Assembly (NCBI RefSeq): GCF_027596085.1
Contig: NC_072465.1
Span: 6,614,102 to 6,678,101, forward strand
DNA length: 64,000 nt
Direction of reading: 5' to 3'
DNA from: Anoplopoma fimbria
Lineage: Eukaryota > Chordata > Actinopteri > Perciformes > Anoplopomatidae
Part shown: positions 37,668 through 55,918 of the stretch, piece after piece
How positions within the stretch are numbered: position 1 is the first letter of the stretch
Layout: each line of letters begins with the position of its first letter
The notes under the pieces: model-generated
Database searches by the model: none
What the model was told of the DNA's origin: nothing
Seen by the model: the letters and a program-made list of their open reading frames with translations, nothing else
Program-made: the position numbers and the translations under genes

Positions 37668-38580
37668 GCAAAATTTCATAAAAATATGAAAATAATATAG
37701 TATACTATTCCATAAATGAAACATGAAAATGTTCTAGAAGTATTATAGTATAGTACCGTGAAACTTGAAGCCAATCCCCAATCAGCCCCACGTCACTTTT
37801 CACTGGCTGGGCAAATAAAAGCAGTCAATTAGACGCTGGATAATTTTTACTATAGATATGCTACTAATCATAAGATCGGTTACATTAGTTACATTCTCGG
37901 AAACTCCATCATGCGGTTCCATGATTGAATACCAAAGTATTTTTCATTCAGATTTTCCGGCATCGAAAATGGAGAACAATGTCATAGCATAGTATGCCAT
38001 TGAATGTCACAAAAGTGACATAGTGTTGTATTCACTGAAAATTTCATAAAAAACTACACTGCCAAAACTACATATGGCATTATGTAAATCTGTCAAAATA
38101 TGTTATAGTGTATTATGCAATAAATAGCATAGTATTTTTTGAAAAAGCCATACAAAATATTATAATACAGAATTAAATATTTAAAAATTCATAGTTTGAT
38201 ATGCCATACAAATTTCATAGGAAATGTCATAGTTTCATATGAAATTATTATTTTTGTATTTCATAAAACATTTTCCTTAAAATGTCATAGTAAAGCATGC
38301 CATGAAAAATGTCATAAAAAATGTCATGTCATGAAAATTTGATATAATAGTATTCCATAAAACACGTCATTGTATAGCATGCCATGAAAAAGTCATAAAA
38401 CATTTCACATAGTATGCCATAAAAATGTCATATTAAAGTGTGCCATTCAAAAATAATAGTATAGTATGTCATACAAAATAAAATAGTAACATATGTCAAA
38501 AACAATTTTAAAGTACATTATACAAAAAAATGTCATGGTATAGTACGTCATAAAAAACAATTACACAGTGTGACTCTGAA
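37668..38580 (-). repeat. Degenerate AT-rich satellite, left block (reverse orientation)
   Basis: The sequence repeats variants of GTCATAGTATAGTATG joined by A-rich spacers (ccataaaaaa). These are the reverse complement of the monomers that fill 38640-44040. Units are strongly diverged, and spacing varies between about 30 and 60 bp. There is no coding content. Confidence 0.85.
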
Positions 38581-38639
38581 TTATTTTTTGAGTAACTTTA
38601 CTGGGACTTGATTATGATTATTGAAACTCAAACTTTTTT

Positions 38640-39957
38640 ATCACTTTTTTCGACATACTTTATTTACGACTTTTTTTAAGTATATATTCTATGATTTTTT
38701 GATAACAAAACATAACCCTTATGAATTTTTTCAACCTACTATACTTAGACCTTTTTTTACTTTTTTGTATATCATATTATGAATTATTTTGGACTCTTTT
38801 TTTCTATACTGACATTTTTATGGTTTATTTCGACATGCTATACTATGACTTTTTAAAGACTTTTCTTTGACATGCAAGACTATGACTTTTTTTCTTACTT
38901 TTTTCGACATGGCTTTTACTTGTTACTTTTTGAGAGATGCTTACTATGATTTGTGTAATTACTTTTTAAGACATAGTATAGTATGATTTTATTTAGACTT
39001 TTTTTTACATTCTATACTGACTTTTTTAAAAATACTATCGATGATTTTTATGACAAACTATACTATGACTTATTCCGACACACTATACAATGACTTTTTT
39101 CGACAAACTATACTGACTTTTTTCAACATACTGTATTATGACTTTTACAACTTTTTCCTGATACAATATACTATGGTTTTTTGACAAACTATACAGGGAC
39201 CTTTATTTGACAAACGACACTATGACTTATTAGTCTTTTTTAGACAAACAATACTGTGCAATTTTTTTTATACTATGACTTTTTCGACATATTATACTAT
39301 GACTTTTTCAACATATTATACTATGACTTTTTCAACATATTATACTATGACCTTAATATGGATTTTTCTGAAATGGCTAAACTGTGACTTTCATTTCACT
39401 GTGACATCTTTTTGACATACTATACTAGTTTCTTTCTCAGTTTTCTTGAGATACTGTAGTATGACCTATTTCTTTACATTTTTCAACATACTATACTCAC
39501 TTTTTTTGACATACTATAATATGAATATTTAAGACAAAGTATACTATGACATTTTTGAACTTTTTTCAGCATTCTACACCATGACTATTTTCTACATACT
39601 ATACTATTACATTAATGGACCTTTTTTCGGCATACTACACAATGACTTTTGTTTAAACTTTTTTTTGACATACTATACTATTATTTTTTTTTAGTTTTTT
39701 GACATAATCTACTACATTTTCGACATACTATGCCATGACATTTTTTATACTTTTTCTGATATACCATACTATGACTTTTTTGGAATATTGTTGACAAACT
39801 ATAATATGACTATTTAAGACATAGTATAGCATGACATTTTTTCTTTTTTCGACGACTTCCTTCTAATCTTTTTTGACTTCTTTTACATATTATACTATGA
39901 CTTTTAAAAAAACGTTTTAACGACATGCTATACAATGACTTTTTTCCACTTTTACAA
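38640..39957 (+). repeat. Degenerate AT-rich satellite, second block (forward orientation)
   Basis: Monomers of the type GACATACTATACTATGACTTTTTT repeat head to tail with T-rich spacers. At 39285, 39309 and 39333 three successive units are spaced exactly 24 bp apart, which gives the basic monomer length. Elsewhere the spacer is longer. It ends at a non-repetitive island of about 290 bp. Confidence 0.88.
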
Positions 39958-40245
39958 CCTGGCTATTTATTTAAAGATAACATAAACTAAACTAAACAAA
40001 CATGGAGAGTAAGTTATCAGTGATGTCAGCATGTGTGGATGTGTGAAAATGTCTGTAACAAACTAAACTAAACAGCTGCTGTGTCAGCCAGAGAAGAGGG
40101 AGTTCATATTCAGGTGGTAAGTCTTCATAGCTTAAACCACACCAGGCTCAGGTATGGCTCATCAGCTGATCAACGTCCTGAAAGACAGCAGAGCCAGCAA
40201 CCAGGACACTGGCCCCTAATGGAAAGGAGGGGTAGCAACATGACA
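39958..40245. other. Non-repetitive island inside the satellite
   Basis: Ordinary-composition sequence with no ACATACTATACTATG units, bearing ctaaactaaacaaac-type repeats at about 39988 and again at about 40060. It is probably an insertion or captured fragment. No element family was recognised. Confidence 0.5.
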
Positions 40246-41410
40246 TACTATGGATTGCTATACTTGTACTAGAATATATTACTTTTTTTCTTTTTTTTCT
40301 GACGTTATACTATTTTTTCTGACATAATATACAATAACTTTTTGATTTCGACATGCTATAGTATGACTTGTTTCGACATGCTATACTATGACAATTTCTA
40401 AAACATTTTTTGACATTCTATATCCTGGCATTTTTATGACTTCTTTCAACATGCTATACTTTGACTTTTATACAACTTATTTTGACATACTTTACAAATT
40501 TTTTCTCACTTTTTTCAACATACTATAATATGATTTATTTTATTTTACTTTTTTCGTCTTATTATACCGTGACTTCTTTCAACATAATAGTAATGACTAT
40601 TACTTTTTCTTCCTTTTTTCCCGAAATACTATCCCATGATCTTTTTTTGTCAAACTATACTATGACTATACTATGATTTTTTTTAACTTTTTGCGACAAA
40701 AACACTATTACTTTTTACACCTTTTTCAACATACTATACTATGATTTTTTTTTTGTTGCTTTTTTCAACTTACTATAATTTGACTTTTTTCGACATACTT
40801 TACTGACTTTTTTTCGACATACTTAACTGAATTTTTTCTCACTTTTTTTTACAAAGTATACTATGACATTTTTATTACTTTTTTGACATACTATACTTTG
40901 ACTTTTTTTAGACAAACTAATGAATGCTTTCTTTCAACATGCTATTCTATGATTTTAATAGGACTTTTTTTGACATACTATACTGACTTATTTTCTCAGT
41001 TTTTTCGACATACTATACTATGACTTTTTCAAAACTTTTTTCGACATTCTAAATAATGACTTTTTTCAAAATGCTCTTCTATAAAAAAAAAATATATATA
41101 TATACTATGACATTGTTTGATTTGTTCAACATGCTATACTATGGCTTTTATGACTTTTTTCGACATACTATACTATGATTATTTTTCTTCCTTTTTTTCA
41201 ACATACTATACTATGACTCTTTTTCTTCCTTTTTTTCGACATACTGTACTATGAGTCTTTTTCTTCCTTTTTTTCGACATACTGTACTATGAGTCTTTTT
41301 CTTCCTTTTTTTCGACATACTGTACTATGAGTCTTTTTCTTCCTTTTTTTCGACATACTGTACTATGAGTCTTTTTCTTTCTTTTTTTTCGACATACTGT
41401 ACTACAAGGT
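40246..41410 (+). repeat. Degenerate AT-rich satellite, third block, with a 38-bp tandem array at its end
   Basis: The same forward-oriented monomers as the second block. The last part, 41161-41410, is a regular tandem array. Units begin at 41161, 41199, 41237, 41275, 41313, 41351 and 41390, so the period is exactly 38 bp except for one 39-bp step. The unit is a CGACATACTGTACTATGAG core plus a T/C-rich arm. The near identity of the later units marks recent expansion. Confidence 0.92.
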
Positions 41411-41539
41411 TTTTGACAAACTATTGTATTACCTTCCTTTCTAAAGTGTCTACGCACAGTACATGTTAAGTTTTTGGGATGTAACGTCTTAACTCAAGCA
41501 AATTTTGAAGAAAGTAAAATAAGTACCTTTAAACTATAT

Positions 41540-42010
41540 AAATTATGCTGACGCCTAAACCAAAGTGACTTCCAATATGTGCATTTAACGATGTGGATAC
41601 AACCCAAAATTAGCAAGAATCATTCAAGTACATCAAATTCAGCAAGCTGCATTTAGCAACAATAAGCGACAGAGAAAGATACGTTTTATTATATATCATT
41701 TTATAGGCCAAGGTGGATTTAGAAAAGATGTGTTTTCAGTCTGCGTTGGGCAATGTGTTGAGTGTCTGCTAGCCTGATGTTAATGCGGAACTCAGGTTGC
41801 AGCAACATTAATAATAATGCAATGTATGCTATTTTATAATCACTTTGCTCAACAAGGTTACAAATTGCTTTTCAGGTAAAAAACTGGAGATAAACCAAAA
41901 ACCACAGTAGAATAAAATGCAAACAACAGTGTGATCTCAATAGGTAGAGTGTCCCACAGTCTGGGAATTTTACCAACAGCAAGATAGGTTGATGACTAAA
42001 AGTCTGAATT
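41540..42010. mobile_element. Diverged interspersed repeat, copy A
   Basis: The segment (aagaatcattcaagtacatcaa, then gatgtgttttcagtctgcgttg, then gagtgtcccacagtctgg) shares its order of phrases with 57040-57320. It also resembles a very common fish repeat that has 'ttttatccaaagcgactt' at its head and 'ttttcagtctgc' in its body. The family name is uncertain. Confidence 0.5.
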
Positions 42011-42454
42011 GAAAGGATCAAATCCTTGCTCCCATATCTATCCAACCAATCTTGAGATTCTCCATGCATTCTCCTCAGTAGTGTGGACAACAAATCTTAC
42101 AACAAACACTTGATAACTTCAGGTGAAAGGATCAAAACACAGCTCTATTTCAGGAAGGACAAGTCCCTTTACATTGTTTATTATTATGTATGTAATGTGC
42201 AGAACATTCATAAAGTAGAACAAGACTACAGAGAAGTGGATGAAGTGACTGAAGAAACTCCGTTGTCCTCAGTTTTGGTCCGGAAACTGCACTCATCTGA
42301 AGAAAAAAGGAGAGTAGGACATAAGAATTTGCATTTATTGACATACATCTGTGCTACTACTTCAACTACAATGAAAAGTTTTGACGATTGAATGCCAATT
42401 TAGGGAACCAGCTTATGATTGTGGGATGCACAGAAAAATGTACAATATTCTAAC

Positions 42455-44040
42455 ATTAATATGAAATACTCTACTATGGCATTTTTTATTTTAATTTCAT
42501 GGCATATTTTGCTGTGGCATTTTACTTCGGCATACAGGAGTTTTTTAATACACTATACTGCGACTTTTTCTGACTTACTTTACTATGATTTTTTTTCATG
42601 GCACGCTAAACTATGACTTTTTTGTGTTTTTTCAGGCATACTATACAATGACTCTTTAAGAAATACTACATTAGGACTTGTTTTTGGCATACTTTACTAT
42701 GCTTTACTTTTCATGATCTACTTATCTATGTAATTTTCATGTCATGCCATAAAATGACTTTTTTGAAATACGATACTGTAACTTTTTTTCAAAATACTAT
42801 ATGTCTATTTTTCCGACATTCTATACTATGCCCGTTTTTATGGCTCTTTTTTCAGACAATTTCTCTTTTTTATCATAATACTAAGACTTTTTCCAAATAC
42901 TACGCTGTGACTTTTATTTTTTATCTTATCTACTTTACTACTTTACATTTTCATGGCATGCTATACTATGATTGTTTCATGATTGTAATGATATACTATG
43001 TCTATTTTAAACATACTATTCTATGACTTTTTTTAAATGTACAATACTATTACTTTTGATGACATATTATACTATGACTATTTTTCAACACGCTTAACAA
43101 CTATGAGTTTTTAATAACGTTTTTTTCCCCCACATTATATACTTTGACTTTTGTTTAACATACTATGTGACTTTTTTTTAGACATAATATGCTTTGATAT
43201 TTTCATGGCATGCTATGGGAGGACTTTTTAAAAACTTTTTATGACATTCTATACTGATTGTTTAGCTGTAAACATACATCTACTGATGCCTCTGGACACA
43301 TCTTCAGTGATGTTCCTAGAGTCATCAGGTCTTTCCATATCATACACCCTCCTCCAGGGGATGCAGCCGAGGCTGATCAGATGGTTGGCTACTCTGACTC
43401 GATGGCTCTCCTCTTTTGAGCCACGGCCATTTTTTGACATATAATATGAGAACTTAATGATATGCTATGCTTTCGTAAGTTTTTTTTTTTTGACATACTA
43501 TGACTATTTTTTGACACACAAGATTATTACTTTTTTTTACGTTTTGTTGTAATATGATAATCTTTTATTTATTTTTTCCGAAAAACTATACTATGATACC
43601 ATATTTTCCATGCATGTGTCCATGACGATGCATGGAACATTGCGGCTGCTAACTCTGCCACACAAGCTGGGGGCCCAGCTTTGAGCATACTCTGGATTCA
43701 ACCTGGTTAAGCACTTCAACAACTATTCTTGTCAGTTAACGGTCAATGACGGTCGGCTAATGGTCAGAAATAAAAAGAAATATTGACATTTTTATTGTGC
43801 ACTATAGTATGATTTTTTTATGACGTTTTTATTGCATACTAGATATATCAACATTTTTATGACACTTTTAATGGCATACCATATTGGGACATATTTATGA
43901 CTCTTTTTTATGGCAGACTATACTATGACTTTTTAAGGCATGTTTTGGCATACTTTAATTTTCAGAGACATTTCTATGTCATTATAAGGCATACGATACT
44001 ATGATATTGTTGTGGCATTTTTTTGACACTGTGTGGTATA
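42455..44040 (+). repeat. Degenerate AT-rich satellite, fourth block
   Basis: Forward-oriented monomers, including a GGCATACTATACTATGA subtype beside the GACATAC type. It is interrupted by two non-repetitive islands at about 43262-43432 and 43595-43790. The first island is GC-richer (ccaggggatgcagccgagg) and may be a transposon fragment. The second holds an imperfect short duplication (ggtcaatgacggtcggctaatggtc). No gene was recognised. Confidence 0.85.
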
Positions 44041-44044
44041 CCTT

Positions 44045-44170
44045 TTTTATGACAACTACAACTACAACAACAACTACTTATTTTACTACCACAGCTACTA
44101 GAAGAACTACTACTGCTACAAAAACAATTACTACTTATACTACTACAACTACAACAATAACGACTACAAT
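44045..44170. repeat. Imperfect ACT/ACA trinucleotide repeat
   Basis: Low-complexity (ACW)n tract directly at the right edge of the satellite. The Thr-rich open frame on the plus strand is an artefact of the repeat. Confidence 0.85.
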
Positions 44171-45030
44171 TCAGTTACATTGATGATGAATAAAATGTAA
44201 AACTGGACTCTTCTTCACTTCCCCGGAGTCAGCAGCAGATAGCAAACTAAATGCATAATCAGAGCCGTAAAGCAATGCTAAAATTGGATTTCTCCATTGG
44301 ATTCTTCGCTGTTGTATTATGTTCTGTTATTATATTATATTGCTCCTTATTAGCAATAGTCTAAAGTTACTTTGAATTGGTTCTATATGGGCACTATGTG
44401 CTGCTGAGCCTGGCACAAACTGTGTTGTTGTCTTCATATCTCACACGAAAGCACAAAGGTCCCACTGTGAATGATCAAAGAAAGTCATAGTCTTGGCTCT
44501 AGTGAGACGTGTGCTCAGAATGCCTTGAGTTATAAATGTATTACTCACTCTGAGCTGCAGGTGATTAATGTTTAACTGGAGATTAAGTGTAACTATCCCA
44601 TATCAAGATGAACAGATAGCTATATTCACAGAGGAAGGAGACCTGTCGATGTTGGTGTAGTACCTGATGGAGTGCAGGAATCTGAAGGTGATCAAAGGAT
44701 TGTGTTTACATATGAACAACTGAAGGCTGTAGTAAACTAATGAGTAATGAGAATCAACCTTTATGGAATTATATGGTTTAAAACAAACTTTCTGCTAATA
44801 ACTTTTCTATCTATTGTAAAGTAGATACAGAATTATCCATAGAGACACAATTAATTTGAACAAAAATGCATGATAAACATTTTACAACAGCCCCACTTAA
44901 AAATACTATAAATTAACTAATTGATGATGGAACACTGCCAAAATCACCAAACAGAATATGTATTTTCAAAGTTGATCGTCAATCTAAACATTTAATAAAG
45001 GTAAACTGCTATGTTGTATACTTGTCCTTG
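44171..45030. other. Gene-free sequence after the satellite
   Basis: No coding block or recognisable element. Confidence 0.5.
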
Positions 45031-45031
45031 T

Positions 45032-45565
45032 CAATCAATCAATCAAACTTTACTTGTATGTCACAATACATACAGGTTAGGGAAGTTCAAAGTGCTTCAC
45101 AGGATTTAGTCCTGCACTTTGCAACAACTTGTTCTTAAGTGTACGTTTTAGATCCAATTAAGTATATTTTTATTTTTATGATGGCTTATTGTTAATTTAT
45201 TCCGGTGGTGGAAAGTAACTAAGTACATTTACTCAGCTACTATAATCAAGCACTTAAGCGCTTTACAATTAGGGCCAGATCACTGACCAGTGGTGTGATG
45301 TCCATATCGAAATTGCAAGGAATTACTATTATCGATGCAAATGAATCGCCTTTTGAGGGGCTTAAGATACACGAAAAGTTGTGAAACTTTGCATACACAT
45401 CACATGTGGTGGCAATAGCGCTCCTACAAGTTTCTAAAACTGAGCCCCTCGTTGTGGTTTTACCTATGTATGAAATTTGGTAGGCACATGTAACATGAGA
45501 TGTACCAAAAAACATCTGGGAGATATACTGGAAACCCAACAGGAAGTCAGCCATTTTGAATTTTA
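45032..45565. mobile_element. Cluster of three fragmented interspersed repeats
   Basis: Three phrases I associate with widespread teleost repeats lie in a row. At about 45032-45110, 'caatcaatcaatcaaactttacttgta' continues to 'aaagtgcttcacagg'. At about 45205-45240 is 'ggtggaaagtaactaagtac'. At about 45250-45560 a longer repeat ends in 'aggaagtcagccattttgaa'. The class of each is uncertain. None shows an open reading frame of transposase or reverse transcriptase. Confidence 0.5.
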
Positions 45566-47590
45566 TATTCAATGTTAGAGGGGCTGAACTTAAACAAACT
45601 CCTACAGATTTAATCAGATCAACTTCAAATGTAGTCAGTATTTCTATATGGCCTCCTCAATATGAATTAATGTATCTATTAGTTAGTTGTAGTTTCACCT
45701 CTATCGGTATAGATTTTGATATTACCTTTGGTTTGTTTTAAAGAGAAATGTACTAAAAGGTCATAATGTAGCAAGAATATAACCAGTAACTATAAAATGT
45801 TGCAGTTAACTACAACTTGTACGAACATCAGTGTTACAAATTTTCTTTATTTAAAATATGCCACAATATTACCCAATCCTGATTTAACATCACCTACATT
45901 TCAAACTATTACATGGTAATAAGATGAGAACAGCAGGCTGTCCTCCTGTGGTGTGTGCATCTCTTGCTGGGCAAACACATAAAAAGCCTCTGCAGCCATT
46001 AAGTGAAATGGAGCAGCTGCAGGGAATTGATCCACAAGTAAAAACAATGGTGGTAAAATGTGAGGGAATGGTATTTGTTTTTAATTGGGTGCTGCAAAGC
46101 AACACTGTCTGTAATGAAGGAAGCAGTGGGGGATCCAAAAAACAACAGTCTGTATTATGCTCGGCTCACTGGTACACAGAGAAGCTCTCATATTGCACTT
46201 CACATGTGACAATTAAAAAAACATATCTATTATTTACTTTTTAGGGTTTTTTCCTGGATAGAAAAAGCCTATTTTTTTACTAACTTACAGGTTCCACTTG
46301 TGATGAACATTAGCTGTAACAGTATCAGGACTCGGCCACCAGAGAGAGCCCTCTCCTTAGCTAAAACATCCTCAGTGATTCATTTTTCCTCACTTCCCCT
46401 TATTAAGAAGCTTCGAACTCTGGAAATACCGATGGTTTATTTCTTAGAATGAAACAGTAACATATATGTCTTTTTCACCACAAATACTCAGCGGAATTAT
46501 CACTGTTTAATCCAATTTTTTTATTTTTTTTATTACATAAATTCTGATGGCTTTCTCACACTATATAAAACTGTAATACATTTATTTTTAAGTTTGCAGC
46601 GGACTTATTTTGAAGAGACAAACAGCTACCGTCTGATGTCCTCATCAGGACACTGAAGATCTCTGGAGAATTGTAGCGGTGGACCTCTCATGCTGCATGC
46701 TGGGTAAAATCCTTGTGGATGTCAGCATGTCTGGCAGAAGGTGTAACATTATACCCTACCAAATATTGTGTTAAGGCCTAATCCAGTTAGTCAGCACGCA
46801 CATGCTGTTGTGCATAATGACAAATCACACCCATGCAGATGTGAAATAACCTTTTACTTGCAGGTGTGTAGAACCAGGGACAACAGTGAGGTTACAATCT
46901 AAATGTCAAAGGGATGTATATGTGAATAAAAAAAACTGCAAGGTATTTATTAAACTTGTACTTTTGTATTTGCATGACAGTGTATCTGTCTTTTGAAAAT
47001 CCTCAGATTTTGAGTGTATTAAATGTAGAGTTGAAGGCCAGGGGCTGTGTTGTATGACGGCAGTATTTTACATTAACAGCCCTGCAGAGTCCCAACGGAC
47101 CGGCAAGATCAGGATCTTTTAGACGGACAGTACTCGTCACACAATTGATTATTTTACTTATATCCATCACCGTGTGCATTTATTGAGGCTTCCTTTTTTG
47201 CTCGAGTGTGAATACACAGACTGGACTTCTAACTGGGGCACAATGTATTTGTTATGGCGTTATATAAACTGAAGGGAACAGTCAGAGCAGCGGATTTTTG
47301 TGTCAGATTTTTCAGATTTGGGCTCTGGCTCCTGGAAAAAACAAAAAAACCAGCTCAGGTTTGGCTTCTAACACCGACTGAAAAAGTCAAACGGCTCTCC
47401 TGGTGCTGCACATAAACCTTTTAATTACAGCAAACATGGTTGATGAGTTTGAAGCTTGATTACTTGGCCTTCATTAGTCAGATTGTGAGATATAGTGACT
47501 CCCAGAGGCACAATTTGGCATCTCTAAACACTGCCAGCCTCTGTGTTTAGCAATTACATTTACCCTACAGTACACCCAAACAGGTGTGTC
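45566..47590. other. Gene-free sequence
   Basis: Only small, unsupported open frames. Nothing else was recognised. Confidence 0.5.
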
Positions 47591-47596
47591 CACCCC

Positions 47597-47631
47597 ACCC
47601 ACACACACACGGACACACGGACACACACACA

Positions 47632-47662
<31 letters not shown>
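47597..47662. repeat. Imperfect (CA)n repeat
   Basis: CACA tract with GGACACA interruptions. Confidence 0.95.
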
Positions 47663-47667
<5 letters not shown>

Positions 47668-49279
47668 GGCTCATGTATGTACACTCACACTTTTATCATC
47701 AACTTGAATAAGCAGGGCCGGATTTAGAAATGTCAGTTTGTTTTTCTAATTTTGAGAAAGAGCCTGACTAATAGAAAACACTGATAAAATGTGCTTAGTG
47801 TGCTCAGTCCTACTATGTTGAACTCTGCCTGTCATAATGATTTCATGTTTGCTGTGCCATCTTGGCTTTGTTTTCCATCAGGGCGGCCGGTGGTTGTCAC
47901 TACACCGAGGAGGGAGCGTTCTGCCTCAGGCCACGAAACACAGATAATGAATGTTCAGCTCATTGGAAAAATAAAGTGTGTCTGAATTATGTGGTCAGGA
48001 TCTGGCCGTTGTTTGGGTGTGTGAGTCAGACACAGTGACATGCACGGATGTTCAGTTTGCACAACAGTCACTCACTTCCTGCGTTATAATGCTGACGCCA
48101 GGCCGCAGTTAGGCTAATGCAGGTGGAAGGTATTGTTGATAGGCTCTTTGTGCTATACTGCATGTTGAGCTTTAACACGCTGTCCAGTAGAAGCCTTGCC
48201 GCTATTTTTAGACGGGTACAGCTGCTCCTTAGCACCCACCCTTAAACCAGCCATTCAACAGAGATTTATGGCACGGGCCCATGAGAAACAGCTGTAGTTT
48301 CTTCGCCACTTGCTTGTGCAAGCTGAGGTTTATTAAGAATCAAATTTATTTTGTTTATTACGATGCCTAGTATTAACAATGGCTGACACCAGTATTAAAT
48401 CTAGTTATCTGCAAGTGGGATGCCTCACGCAGTTGAACGTTTAAACCACAAGTCTGGAGCGTCCGGTACTGCAACTGTGAGTCAGACTCTGGTCACAATG
48501 CCACCTGGGTCCAACACAAGTTCAACACTTGTGGTGAGCTGCTCCCCCACACCACCATGTGTCCCTGCATGTTAGCTCAGCAGTCTGTACGTACATCTGA
48601 AAAACAACAATATACTTTGTCCCTGATGAAGGTGACTCTGTGTTTGCTCATATACGTCTCTGATGAGGACAGAGAAAAGATTCCTGGTACTTTGTGTTTT
48701 GTACAAAAAAACACAGATTTGTCCTTTTTTGAGCCTTACTGTGCCCTTGATACGGTATCTACAGTCCAGCTCACCACAGCCTCAGTCTGACCAGGATTGT
48801 CACATGATTATACTAGTGTGAATTGGCAGGAAGTATCTGTGGAGCTACAGTAGGCAGTGAAATTTGCTTTATGAGAGAGCGAGAGAGTGTGTGTGTGTTG
48901 GGGATGGGCGCTAAATACGCGGCTCCCTCAGCCACACTCTAGCAGCTTAGCTTAAGTTTAGCTTATCACTGTCAGTTTGTTGTCTCCATTATTCAAAAGG
49001 ACACCTTATCAGCCAGGGCAACTCGTATTAGCCTTCTCCACTGTGTGCTCCACACAATGATGTTCTACACTGTTCCACATTAACTCTGGTGTCTATTTCA
49101 GCAGCTCTCTATCCATTTATTGATGCATGTCTTCCATTGATCCCAGCATTGATTTGCCATGCAATCCATTACCCATCTGTCTGTTTCAGCTGGCTTTTAA
49201 ATGATTCGTCAGATTGAGCTATTAAGGGGAGTAGTGGGGAAGTCTAAAGGTTGGTGATACATTCAGGGAGAGAGGGGTA

Positions 49280-49282
<3 letters not shown>
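47663..49282. other. Gene-free sequence
   Basis: No coding block was recognised. A half-MARE with an AT-rich 5' flank (ATAATGCTGAC) occurs at 48086-48096, which may be chance. Confidence 0.5.

Positions 49283-49375
<93 letters not shown>
49283..49375. repeat. (TG)n microsatellite, about 46 units
   Basis: An uninterrupted TG run of 93 bp. Confidence 0.98.
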
Positions 49376-49378
<3 letters not shown>

Positions 49379-50006
49379 TTTGGGGGTTGGGTATAGGTAT
49401 ATTGTCAGGCATTTAGAAGTGTTCAGTGATTTAATATGTACACAATCGTAGTACTGAGTGTGGACCCTTATAAACATAACTGATTATAGAGTAAAATACA
49501 GGGCTTGGTAGTGAACCTCAACAATTTTAGCAATAACCAAAATCTCTCTGTTGCACAGATTATTAAGAACTGTCAAGTACCAATTTGTCTAAGTGAATTA
49601 AACTTATAAACTTACGTTAGTAAATTTGTTCTCTTGTTTACTATGGCTTTATGCTTATATGTTATGTAAAGACTGCTTAAAGAAACCTATAATAAACCAA
49701 TAATAATAATAATAACTGACATCAAACATCTAGTCAGACTCATAAAAGTGGCAATTCCTGATTTATTTTTCTCAAAGGTCTTTGTGTAAATACAACATTT
49801 ACGATTTGTGAAATTTAGCTTATTTTGTAAAATAAAAAAAAGTGTTTATTTGAAAAACATATTTACATTTGTCAAAACAAAGAATAAAAACATTAATGTT
49901 TTTGGAATTGGTACCAACACTCTGGTATTGTATTGATACTAAAATCAAACGTTATCAATCAAATGTTAACTATGGCTTAAATATTCCTATTTTATATCAA
50001 TTTAAG
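49376..50006. other. Gene-free AT-rich sequence
   Basis: Nothing recognised apart from a short AATAAT repeat near 49700. Confidence 0.5.
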
Positions 50007-50424
50007 AGTTTAACATTTTGGGAAATACACTTATTCACTTTCTTGCTGAAAGTGAGATGAGAAGATTGATACCAGTCTCTTGTCTGTCTGATGAGTATGA
50101 AGCTACAGTTAGCATAGCCTAGCATAAAGAGAGGGGAAAGTGGGGGAAAGCAGCTCGCTTGGATCTGTCTGAAGTTAAATACACCTACCAACATTTCTAA
50201 ATGTCTTTTAATATGTACAGAAACTGAAATATGAAAACAACAATTTGTAGTTTTACAGAAAGCTGCATGCTGATCTATTTCCTAGCTGAGCACAGTAATT
50301 TAGCTGCAGCTACACAAATTGTCTCCTGGCTCTAGCTTCATACTCAATAAACAGATATGAGAGTGGTATCAACCTTCTCAACTCGCTGCAAGAACGTATA
50401 CTCTGACTATTCCTTCAAATTAAA
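50007..50424. mobile_element. Foldback (MITE-like) element with inverted ends
   Basis: The left end contains 'tcttgctgaaagtgagatg', then 'agaagattgataccagtctc' and 'gagtatgaagctacag'. The right end, read as reverse complement, repeats the same order: 'tcttgcagcgagttg', 'agaaggttgataccactctc', 'gagtatgaagctagag'. These are long imperfect terminal inverted repeats around a non-coding centre. The phrase 'ttagcatagcctagcataaa' is typical of a very common percomorph foldback repeat. No transposase is encoded, so this is a non-autonomous copy. Confidence 0.75.

Positions 50425-55918
<5,494 letters not shown>

Noticed and set aside
44001..44183. Thr-rich 60-codon frame
   Set aside because: It comes from the ACT/ACA low-complexity repeat and is not a protein.
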